Source of the DNA: a bacterium
Lineage (GTDB): Bacteria; Chloroflexota; Dormibacteria; UBA8260; Bog-877
DNA: 22,336 nucleotides
Assembly: GCA_021817185.1 (NCBI GenBank)
Contig: JAKAVU010000007.1
Location: 1 to 22,336, forward strand
Reading direction: 5' to 3'
A program made the position numbers and the translations under genes. The notes beneath the pieces were generated by a model that saw only the letters and a program-made list of their open reading frames with translations, was not told the origin of the DNA and did no database searches. Below are positions 1 to 6,077 of the stretch, in pieces. Positions within the stretch are counted from its first letter, which is position 1. Every line of letters starts with the position of its first letter.

Positions 1-79
1 GCAGGGTGCCGTTCTCAAACCACCGAAACGCAGTGTGGGGGTGGATGCCTTGGCGGCGCGCCCACTCAGTCAGATTCAC
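1..79 (-). CDS. IS607-type serine recombinase (TnpA), N-terminal fragment cut by window edge
   Basis: Reading leftwards from GTG at 79, the first 26 codons give a MerR-like helix-turn-helix start: residues 1-9 VNLTEWARR, then QGIHPHTAFRWF and ENGTL. This fits the opening of IS607-family serine recombinases, which begin with a short DNA-binding HTH (typically L..WA...GV...TA.RW...G.L) followed by the catalytic serine-recombinase domain. That domain would lie beyond base 1, so it cannot be checked. There is no Shine-Dalgarno, but a TACGAT hexamer (92 down to 87) lies 7 bases before the GTG, which suits a leaderless start. A MerR-type regulator is the main alternative, because only the HTH is visible. 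Confidence 0.6.
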   Translation of the reverse strand, partial: MNLTEWARRQGIHPHTAFRWFENGTL

Positions 80-226
80 GACCCGTATCGTAATACATAC
101 GTATGGGCTCTAGTAGGCTGTATACGATGACCAGTTCCGTACCCTGTGGGCTTGGTGCTGAGGCGCGTTGAGCTGGGCGCGGTTTGGAGGTCGGGTGAGT
201 CCTCCCGCGCCTTACCCGCGCCACCT
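80..226. other. AT-rich putative left end of the IS607-like element / intergenic
   Basis: This stretch holds no credible gene. Bases 84-128 are strikingly AT-rich for this window. They contain the perfect 8-base palindrome ATACGTAT (97-104), the spaced repeat CGTAT/ATACG (84-88 and 97-101), and an imperfect inverted pair ATCGTAATAC (87-96) with GTATACGAT (120-128). They lie directly upstream of the recombinase start, where an IS607 element end and recombinase binding sites would be expected. IS607 elements lack long terminal inverted repeats, so the exact element boundary cannot be placed from this sequence. Confidence 0.4.
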
Positions 227-1498
227 CTAGTCGGTCTGCACGCCCAAGGGCCCCATTCCTGGCACCTCCTCTCCGGCAGATGCCTGGTAGTGCCGCTGGG
301 TGACGGCGACGAACGCTCCCGCGACCAGGATGCCGGCCGACAGACCGAGACCGGCCCTGAGCCCGGCCGGTCCATCCGAGAGCACACCGGCCAGCACCGG
401 GCCAGCGCACTGGCCCAAGGCAAAGGCGACCGTGAGCGTGGCGATGGCCGGAGTCCAGTGATGAGGCTGAAGAGAGCGGCGGACGACGACGGTGACCGCG
501 GTCACCACCGCGAGGAACGAACCCCCGAACAGCACCGCTGATGCCGCGGCTGCCTCGGGCGATCGGGACACGAGCGGCAGGAACGCACCGGCGCTGACCA
601 CGGCGAGCACCACGCCAGGCGCGCGCCCGCCGCGGAGGCTCACGACCGGGCGTACCCACAGGAAGGCACCTGCGATCGACGCCGCGCCGAGGACGACCCA
701 GAAGGCGGTGATCTCCCCCGGTCCGGCACCACGGTGCTTCAAAAGGGCGACGATGAAGGTCATGTAGGCGATGTAGCCCGCCCCGAAGAGCGCATAGCAG
801 GCGAGCAGGGGCCGGAAGTGGCGGGCTGGCCAGTGCTTGTCGGCCTGGGGGGCGGGACGGGGCTCGCGGGTGGCCCTGGCTGCTGGGGTCGCGATGCCGA
901 GCGCCACGAGGCCGAGCCCGGCGAGGAGCACCCAGCCCCATCGCCAGCCGTCTGCCGCGGGCGTGGCTGCAAGGAGGAACGGGATCGCAAGGCCCGACAC
1001 CACGATCCCCGCTCCACCCCCGGCGAAGTAAATGCCAAGGAGCGATGCTGCCCGGCGCGCGGAGCCGGCCGTGCCGGCCTCGGCGACGATCCCGGCGCCG
1101 GTGACGAAGCAGATCGCACCAGAGACCCCGGCGAGGGCGCGCAGGCCAACCAGCACGGCGGCGTTGCCGGTGGCAGCAGTGGCAAGGAGCGACACCACAG
1201 TTATCCCTAGCCCCACGAGGAACGACCTGCGGGTCCCCCAGCGACGCGCGGTCGGCGCGGCAAGCAGCGCTCCGGCTAGGTACCCGAAGGCGTTCGCCGT
1301 GTTCATCGCACCGGCGATGGCGAACGACCAGTGCAGCTCGGTACGCATCGACGGGAGCAGCAAGGCATAGGCGAAACGGGCCAGCCCGAGCGCCACCGCG
1401 GGTCCGAGGGCCAAGCCGAGCGCGATGGCAAGCCGAGGGGGATGCCTGCGGCCCCTCAATAGCGACGGTTCCAGGCCCTGTGGAACAGGTGGAGTCAT
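227..1498 (-). CDS. YbfB/YjiJ-family MFS transporter
   Basis: This 423-residue hydrophobic protein has about 12 predicted membrane segments, the usual MFS size. The first segments carry the YbfB/YjiJ-type pattern: ALGLARFAYALLLPSM near residues 37-52, a stretch rich in small residues around AMNTANAFGYLAGALLAAP, and the RRWGTRRSF loop between TM2 and TM3. The family is poorly characterised; members are thought to export small molecules, and the substrate here is unknown. The ATG start at 1498 overlaps the stop of the upstream tetR gene (ATGA, 4 bases), so the two are probably co-transcribed and translationally coupled. The TetR protein is the likely local regulator. The C-terminus lies next to the IS607-like end. 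Confidence 0.85.
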   Translation of the reverse strand: MTPPVPQGLEPSLLRGRRHPPRLAIALGLALGPAVALGLARFAYALLLPSMRTELHWSFAIAGAMNTANAFGYLAGALLAAPTARRWGTRRSFLVGLGITVVSLLATAATGNAAVLVGLRALAGVSGAICFVTGAGIVAEAGTAGSARRAASLLGIYFAGGGAGIVVSGLAIPFLLAATPAADGWRWGWVLLAGLGLVALGIATPAARATREPRPAPQADKHWPARHFRPLLACYALFGAGYIAYMTFIVALLKHRGAGPGEITAFWVVLGAASIAGAFLWVRPVVSLRGGRAPGVVLAVVSAGAFLPLVSRSPEAAAASAVLFGGSFLAVVTAVTVVVRRSLQPHHWTPAIATLTVAFALGQCAGPVLAGVLSDGPAGLRAGLGLSAGILVAGAFVAVTQRHYQASAGEEVPGMGPLGVQTD

Positions 1499-2085
1499 GG
1501 GCGGCGCGATTTCGGGTTCTGCGGCTGCGCGTCGATGAGCAGCGCGGCCAGGCGGCGGGCGTCGATGGCCGCATTGAGGTCGCCATCGACGAGCACCCGG
1601 GCGTTCGCTCCGTCGACGAGAAGCATCAAGTCAGCGCCGAGGCACGCCGGTTCGGGCAGCCCCGCCTCGGCCGCGAGGCCGGCCAGGTACTCGCGCATCC
1701 AGCGCTTCTCTCGGCGGGCCACTTCCCGAGCTGGATTGGCCGGGTCGGCAACCTCGGCGGCAGCGTTCACGAACGCACAGCCCCGTGCTCCTTCGCTCGC
1801 ATGCCACTTCGCCAGCCAGTCGAACACGGCGAGGAGCCGCCCACGCGGGCTGTCCGCGTGGGCGCGCACCCACGCGTCGAGTGTCGCCACCCGCTCGGCA
1901 TGGCGACGCTCGAGCACGGCGGCGACCAGCTCGTCTTTGGAGCCGAAGTGGGCGTAGAGCGTCGGCTTGGACACCCCTGAGCGGGCCACCACCCTGTCCA
2001 CCCCCGTCGCGGTGATGCCCTCGGAGTAGAAGAGTTCGGCGGCAGCGTCTAGGAGCCGCACGTGGGTGACACCACGAGAAACCAT
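1495..2085 (-). CDS. TetR/AcrR-family transcriptional regulator
   Basis: This 196-residue protein has a typical TetR N-terminal helix-turn-helix: LLDAAAELFYSEGI at residues 11-24, then GVDRVVARSGVSKPTLYAHF at about 28-47, followed by GSKDEL. The C-terminal part is the variable ligand-binding and dimerisation domain. It is the first gene of a two-gene unit with the MFS transporter, overlapping it by ATGA, which suggests it represses its own operon and responds to a compound the transporter handles. No Shine-Dalgarno precedes the ATG. A consensus promoter places transcription initiation at the start codon itself, so the mRNA is probably leaderless. The inducer cannot be read from the sequence. 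Confidence 0.9.
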   Translation of the reverse strand: MVSRGVTHVRLLDAAAELFYSEGITATGVDRVVARSGVSKPTLYAHFGSKDELVAAVLERRHAERVATLDAWVRAHADSPRGRLLAVFDWLAKWHASEGARGCAFVNAAAEVADPANPAREVARREKRWMREYLAGLAAEAGLPEPACLGADLMLLVDGANARVLVDGDLNAAIDARRLAALLIDAQPQNPKSRRP

Positions 2086-2091
2086 ATGACT

Positions 2092-2120
2092 ACACTAACC
2101 GGTCTGTAACGTCCTGTCAA
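2092..2120 (-). promoter_or_regulatory. Promoter of the tetR-MFS operon (leaderless)
   Basis: On the minus strand TTGACA (2120 to 2115) is a perfect -35 box. It is followed after exactly 17 bases by TAGTGT (2097 to 2092), a TAnnnT -10 box. Six more bases lead to the ATG at 2085, so the predicted first transcribed base is the A of the start codon. Confidence 0.75.
2094..2107. promoter_or_regulatory. Putative TetR operator
   Basis: ACTAACCGGTCTGT is an imperfect palindrome (10 of 14 bases symmetric) centred on ACCGGT. It lies between and across the -35 and -10 boxes of the tetR promoter, where a bound repressor would block RNA polymerase. Related TetR-family operators often have an ACC/GGT core. 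Binding by this TetR is an inference. Confidence 0.5.
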
Positions 2121-2322
2121 GCCATTGAGGTCAGGCGGCGGCTGGCCTCCTTCGATGCTTCCTGGGGCGCTCCCTGTTGGGATTTCGCCTCGCCAGGTCG
2201 TCCCTGGCGCCTGACATCTCCGCCACAGCGACGGGTCCCGTGAGGGGTATCCATGAGTGGCGGGACCAGGCGCCGGGCGCCGGGGCGGCGACATCAAGCT
2301 GACGGGATTGACCGGGTTGTCC

Positions 2323-2913
2323 TCAACCGGCCGGGTCCTCGGTCACAGTGACCACGCCGCTGGGCGCATCGAGCGCAACCAGGGTCCGCCGGGCGGCGTC
2401 GTCAACATGCACCCGCGGGGGCGGCGGCAGCTCCGACTCGAAGTAGGTGCCCGTCCCATAGAACCGGCCGTAACGGATGACGACCCCGCCGGCACCCAGG
2501 ACCGCCCGCTCGTGTTCCTCGACCGCGGCTCCGCCATCGCCCGGTATCTGCCAAGCGACGCTCTGGGCGACGAACCCGCGAGCTCCGGCGGCCTTCGCAG
2601 CGGACAGGAGATTGCGTGTTCCCTGGCGGCGCATCCGCGAGTTCGCCGCGCCGAGTTCAAGAATACGGGTCGGGTCATCCGGCAGATCGGTGAGTTCATC
2701 GAGGATCACATCTGGTCGGAAGGTCGACACCGCATCGCAGAGTGCATCGAGATCGAACACGTCGCCCACGACGGGCTCCGCACCAAGCGATTGCAGCAGC
2801 TCGCCTTTCCCCTGGGTGCGGGTCAGGCCCGCGACGTCGTGGTCAGCAGCGATCAACAGCGGAACCAGACGCAACCCGATCACCCCACTTGCGCCCGCGA
2901 GGAAGATTCGCAT
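2323..2913 (-). CDS. Short NAD(P)-binding epimerase/SDR-like protein
   Basis: This 196-residue protein opens with a Rossmann nucleotide-binding motif, GASGVIG at residues 7-13, as in NAD-dependent epimerase/dehydratases. RYGRFYGTGTYFE and a late HVDDAARRTLVAL segment resemble the end of the extended-SDR fold. It is far shorter than the usual 290-330 residues and has no YxxxK catalytic motif. Similar compact members of about 200 residues seem to occur in high-GC bacteria, so it may be a natural short form or an internally deleted copy. The substrate is unknown. A TAGCAT hexamer (2925 to 2920) lies six bases before the ATG, with no Shine-Dalgarno, again suggesting a leaderless mRNA. The gene has no evident operon partner. 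Confidence 0.75.
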   Translation of the reverse strand: MRIFLAGASGVIGLRLVPLLIAADHDVAGLTRTQGKGELLQSLGAEPVVGDVFDLDALCDAVSTFRPDVILDELTDLPDDPTRILELGAANSRMRRQGTRNLLSAAKAAGARGFVAQSVAWQIPGDGGAAVEEHERAVLGAGGVVIRYGRFYGTGTYFESELPPPPRVHVDDAARRTLVALDAPSGVVTVTEDPAG

Positions 2914-2919
2914 CCATCG

Positions 2920-2925
2920 ATGCTA
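2920..2925 (-). promoter_or_regulatory. -10 box for a leaderless epimerase-like gene
   Basis: TAGCAT on the minus strand is followed by six bases and then the ATG at 2913, matching the TAnnnT-N6-start arrangement of leaderless genes. No good -35 box is visible 16-18 bases upstream, so confidence is moderate. Confidence 0.45.
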
Positions 2926-3043
2926 TCGTCAGCCTGGCTAGTCGGCATCGCCATCGGCCGTCAGCGGAACGACAGCGGCGACGAACGCGGCCGGGACGCG
3001 CATCGGCAAACGGAACCCGGGTAGCTCGGGCCAGTCCCCCCAA

Positions 3044-3595
3044 TCAGACCGGGAAGAACCCCTCCCCCACGGACCGCGGGCGGAACAGCAGTTTCTGGTA
3101 GAGCCCGAACTTGACCACCCACAACGCCACGTAGGTTGCCAGGTAAACCACTCCCACCAGCCCGGTCCTCAACGTGCCCGCGCCGACCGTGTGGGCGGCC
3201 ACCTCACTGGTCGCCCAGGTGGAGATGCCGAGGCCCAAGAGGGTGATCACCCAGTACAGGGTCATCTGCCGAGCCGGATGGCTGCGGTCCGCGTCCGCCC
3301 AGATCCAATAGCGGCTGAGCAGATAGGAGAGCAGTCCCCCCACCGCCGTCGCCGCCACAGCCGACTGGGCGGCACTGGCCCGGTGAAAGCCGAAGAGGGC
3401 CAGCAACACCAGCTCGCTGGTGACAGTCGACGCCACCGACGTGCCGGCGTAGCGAATCAGCCGATGAATCAAGGTCGACTGGCGCAGACCAGTCCCCTGC
3501 GACCTCCGCCCCGCGGGTGGCAACGAGGGGACTAGGGCTGCTTCGACTTCAATCGCTGGCGCCTGCGCCGGAGGTGCCTTCTCCTGGACGGTCAA
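3044..3595 (-). CDS. GtrA-family membrane protein
   Basis: This 183-residue protein has a disordered Pro/Ala-rich N-terminus (residues 1-40) and four membrane segments at about 49-70, 77-97, 111-130 and 143-165. Its layout (RYAGTSVASTVTSELVL, YLLSRYWIW, and FGLYQKLLF near the end) fits the GtrA family. GtrA proteins are thought to move lipid-linked sugars across the membrane for cell-wall or surface glycosylation. No glycosyltransferase is adjacent, so the pathway is unknown. The TTG start overlaps the stop of the broken ABC ATPase gene (TTGA). GGAG stands five bases before it, which supports this start. The gene looks intact although the genes just upstream in its operon are degraded. Confidence 0.8.
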   Translation of the reverse strand: MTVQEKAPPAQAPAIEVEAALVPSLPPAGRRSQGTGLRQSTLIHRLIRYAGTSVASTVTSELVLLALFGFHRASAAQSAVAATAVGGLLSYLLSRYWIWADADRSHPARQMTLYWVITLLGLGISTWATSEVAAHTVGAGTLRTGLVGVVYLATYVALWVVKFGLYQKLLFRPRSVGEGFFPV

Positions 3596-4330
3596 GTGGG
3601 CTCCATGTTCACAGTCGCCGGTCGCATGACCTGGTTTGGGTTCAAGGTGAGCTGGCCGCGGTTGACCATCGCAGTCCGAGGGGCGCGGCGCGCGACGTTC
3701 GACGGGTGGATCGCGATCGCCAGCGTACGCTCCCGGTTCGCCCGAACCGTCTCCAGCAGAGACATGTTCTCAGACTTGGTGTCCTCATCAAGATTCCCCG
3801 TTGGCTCATCGGCAAGAAGCACCCGCGGCTCTTTGACCAGGGCGAGGGCTGTGACCACACGCTGCTGCTCGCCGCCAGAGAGTTCGGCGGGAAAGTGGGG
3901 GCGGCGGTCGGCCGAGCCGGCGGCCGCGAGGACATCCATCGAAGGCCTTCGCCCAGCATCCCCGGTAATTCCCTGAGGGTCCAGGGCTGCCTGGACGTTT
4001 TTGGCCGCGCTGAGGGCGGGCCTCAGGTTGTTGTTCCGGAAGACAAACCCGAGCGTTCGCGCCCACAGATCACCGAGGCGGCCCTCTCCCAGCCTGCTGG
4101 TGCCCTGCCCGTCCAGGACCGGGTCCCATAGGTAGCCCGGCCAAGAGCCCCAATCGGGAGCAGCAGCACGGTCTTGCCGCTGCCCGAGGGCCCCTGAATC
4201 GTCAGAAACTCCCCGTCCTCGACCGTGAGGGAGACGTGGCTAAGACCGCTCACCTCGCCCTTGCCCCGCCTCTGTGGTGGACCTTGGAAACATCCGTCAG
4301 CTGATGTACGGCGCCGCTCCCTCTCCACTG
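3592..4330 (-). pseudogene. Frameshifted MacB/LolD-type ABC transporter ATPase
   Basis: The pieces of one ABC ATPase are spread over different minus-strand frames. LTDVSKVHHRG (near 4300-4270) is followed, after a frame change at about 4255-4270, by GEVSGLSHVSL and Walker A GPSGSGKT. A second frame change at about 4118-4125 (YGT to VLDGQ) is followed by ARTLGFVFRNNNL, signature LSGGEQQRV, Walker B RVLLADEP, D-loop GNLDEDT and an H-loop region AIHPSN. The Q-loop Gln is replaced by Arg (family FVFQNFNL). Two shifts and a lost Q-loop residue argue for a pseudogene rather than one sequencing error. The family powers FtsX-like permeases that export lipoproteins or peptides. The 3' end overlaps the gtrA start. 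Confidence 0.8.
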
Positions 4331-4366
4331 TGGGTGGGGGCCATCTGGGGGTGCCGCCCCAGTGGG

Positions 4367-4666
4367 TCACTCCACACTCCTCAGGGCTCCGGCCGGCCGT
4401 AGCCGGGCAACCCGCCAACCACCGATGACTCCGGCCAAAAGACCACCGCCCGGGGCCAGAGGGACGGCCAGACCACCATGTCAAGGGCTATGGGCGCGGT
4501 GATGTGCATGGTCACGGAGTGGTCGAGGCCCACCCCGTGGAGAGAGTGGAGAACCCGGCCCTGAGCCGCATTGACCACGCCGGCGGCGGCGGGGCTCCCG
4601 CCAGAGGTAGGTGAGGTACAAGGGCGCTCCTCTTCCAAACCGGGAAGCGAATACCACGCTGCTCAT
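4367..4666 (-). pseudogene. Collapsed FtsX/MacB-like ABC permease remnant
   Basis: Only the two ends of an FtsX-like permease remain. The N-terminus begins at ATG 4666 and shows PLYLTYLWREPRRRRRG, like the LYLTYL.REL.RRRRQ start of these permeases. A frame change near 4575 gives AAQGRVLHSLHGVG. The protein then jumps straight to HITAPIALDMVV, which belongs to the last membrane segments, and after another frame change near 4475 ends with GGGLLAGVIGGWRVARLRP up to a TGA at 4367-4369. Intact relatives are about 350-450 residues or more, so most of the periplasmic domain and central membrane segments are missing. It lies directly upstream of its ATPase remnant, in the normal permease-ATPase order. 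Confidence 0.75.
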
Positions 4667-4797
4667 TCCAGCGGGCGGCGCTGGGAGTGGGACCGGAGGT
4701 GCCTGAGAGAAAACCGAGAGGCGTGGGAGCGGTCTAAACTCCAGGTGTTGGCCGCCGTCTATCTGGAGTCGCCTCGCTGAGCCTGGAGGAGTTGGCC
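4667..4797. other. Divergent intergenic region before the MBL-fold gene
   Basis: No gene is seen. TAAACT (4735-4740) could be a -10 box for the plus-strand hydrolase but lacks a good -35. CTCCAG (4739-4744) and CTGGAG (4763-4768) form a six-base inverted repeat with an 18-base loop, probably in the 5' leader. The ribosome binding site GGAGGA is at 4785-4790. Confidence 0.4.
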
Positions 4798-5724
4798 ATG
4801 GAGCGCCTGATCGCGCCGGGGATATGGCAGATCGACACCGAGCTCGGGGGGTGGACCGAGCTGAACGCCGTGTTCCTGGTGGAGGGGCGCCGGCCCTGCC
4901 TGATCGAGACCGGCCCTCAGAGAGACTCCGCCCGGGTCCTGGCGGCGCTGGCCAGACGCGGGGTCGGGGCCGGTGACCTCGCCTACGTGGTGCTCACCCA
5001 CATCCATCTCGACCATGGCGGTGGCGTGGGCGAGGTGGCCGACCAGTTCCCTCAAGCCCAGGTGGTCTGTCATCCCAAGGGGCTTCGCCACCTCGCGGAC
5101 CCGACCCGCCTGGTGGCCGCCGCGAGCATGGTCTACGGCGAGCGCATGGACTCCCTCTACGGAAGAATGGCCCCGGTCGCCGCCGACCGTCTGCTGGGAG
5201 CCGAGGACATGGGAGCCCTGGACCTCGGCGATCGCCGCCTCACCCTGGTGCATTCGCCCGGGCACGCCAAGCACCACATCGCGGTCCTGGATGATGCGAC
5301 CGGGGTTCTGCTGGTCGGAGACGCGGTCGGGGTCAAGGTGCCCGGGGGTGGGCCGCTGCGACCGGCCATGCCTCCGGACGACTTCGACCGAGACCTCGCC
5401 ATCAATTCACTCCACAAGTTCGCGGCCTTGACGCCCTCCCAGCTGGTCCTCACCCACTTCGGCCCGGCGGGGGAGCCTCAGCAGGTCCTCAGCGAGGCTG
5501 AGGCGACGATGCGCGCGTGGTGTTCGGTCGCCGAGACGGCGTTCCTGGAGGAGCCCTCCGTGGACCACATCGAGCGAGCCCTCCTGGCGCGGGTCTACGA
5601 GCCCGCAGAGGATCCCTCACGGCAGCCGGTGGTGGACACCCTCAACGGCTTCACCTCCAACGCTGCGGGCATGCATGGCTGGCTTCTCAGGGATCGTCAG
5701 CAGTTGCTCCAGAACGGCCAGTGA
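4798..5724 (+). CDS. MBL-fold metallohydrolase
   Basis: This 308-residue metallo-beta-lactamase-fold hydrolase has all the metal-binding motifs: THIHLDH at residues 67-73, His156 in SPGHAKHH, Asp175 in LLVGDAVG and His220 in VLTHFGP. These ligate the two metal ions that activate water. The rest resembles general MBL proteins of the glyoxalase II-like group; no substrate can be assigned. The start is ATG 4798, because GGAGGA (4785-4790) lies seven bases upstream; a TTG six bases earlier is too close to it. The gene stands alone. A strong hairpin 31 bases after its stop probably ends the transcript. Confidence 0.88.
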   Translation: MERLIAPGIWQIDTELGGWTELNAVFLVEGRRPCLIETGPQRDSARVLAALARRGVGAGDLAYVVLTHIHLDHGGGVGEVADQFPQAQVVCHPKGLRHLADPTRLVAAASMVYGERMDSLYGRMAPVAADRLLGAEDMGALDLGDRRLTLVHSPGHAKHHIAVLDDATGVLLVGDAVGVKVPGGGPLRPAMPPDDFDRDLAINSLHKFAALTPSQLVLTHFGPAGEPQQVLSEAEATMRAWCSVAETAFLEEPSVDHIERALLARVYEPAEDPSRQPVVDTLNGFTSNAAGMHGWLLRDRQQLLQNGQ

Positions 5725-5755
5725 GCAGGGCACGGGCAGTTCCAGGGCGGCAGCC

Positions 5756-5780
5756 TCTGGGGTCTGTGACAGGCCCCAGA
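5756..5780 (+). terminator. Hairpin terminator after the MBL-fold gene
   Basis: Bases 5756-5766 (TCTGGGGTCTG) pair with 5770-5780 (CAGGCCCCAGA) around a TGA loop. This gives an 11-base stem with one G-U pair. The following TCGTTCTCGCCCTT is only modestly T-rich, so termination may be partial. Confidence 0.6.
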
Positions 5781-5784
5781 TCGT

Positions 5785-5800
5785 TCTCGCCCTTGCGAGA
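5785..5800 (+). repeat. Second small hairpin (TCTCGC/GCGAGA)
   Basis: TCTCGC (5785-5790) and GCGAGA (5795-5800) form a perfect six-base stem with a CCTT loop, five bases after the first hairpin. The -35 box of the next gene lies inside it, so it may be a second terminator arm or a protein-binding site. Confidence 0.45.
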
Positions 5801-5821
5801 GATGAGATGGCCCAATACAAT
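5793..5821 (+). promoter_or_regulatory. Promoter of the DUF5679 gene
   Basis: TTGCGA (5793-5798), 17 bases, then TACAAT (5816-5821) match the -35 and -10 consensus at four and five of six positions. Transcription would start near 5828, leaving a leader of about 50 bases that contains the Shine-Dalgarno GGAGGG (5865-5870). Confidence 0.65.
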
Positions 5822-5878
5822 GCGGCTGATCGCCCGGCGCCTGAGTTCGGGTCCCATATCCAGCGGAGGGGTACTGAC

Positions 5879-6028
5879 ATGGCCGTGACCGGCTTCTGCA
5901 TGAAGTGCAAGACGGCGAGGGAGATCGCCAACCCCCAGCCGACCCAGTTGAAGAATGGCAAGCCCGCCACCACCGGCACCTGCCCGGTCTGCGGGACCAA
6001 GATCTTCAAGATCGGGAAGGCAGCCTGA
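5879..6028 (+). CDS. DUF5679 small zinc-ribbon protein
   Basis: This 49-residue protein has two CxxC knuckles, Cys7/Cys10 (GFCMKCK) and Cys35/Cys38 (GTCPVCGTKIFKIG), joined by a basic central segment containing LKNGKPAT. This is the DUF5679 pattern, a very small zinc ribbon common in Actinomycetota, Chloroflexota and relatives and of unknown function. Size and motif spacing fit an intact member. The start is firm: GGAGGG at 5865-5870 lies eight bases before the ATG. It has its own promoter and is followed after 49 bases by the M20 peptidase, with which it may share a transcript. Small zinc ribbons often bind nucleic acid or protein partners; nothing here shows which. Confidence 0.9.
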   Translation: MAVTGFCMKCKTAREIANPQPTQLKNGKPATTGTCPVCGTKIFKIGKAA

Positions 6029-6077
6029 TTCGGCTCGACACCGACCAGGGTTGGGCCCGCGGGCCCGGCTCTGGCCG

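Noticed and set aside
66..1586. 506-residue minus-strand open frame over the MFS gene
   Set aside because: Arg/Pro-rich translation with no domain; it is the high-GC shadow of the MFS transporter, whose membrane segments and tetR coupling are convincing.
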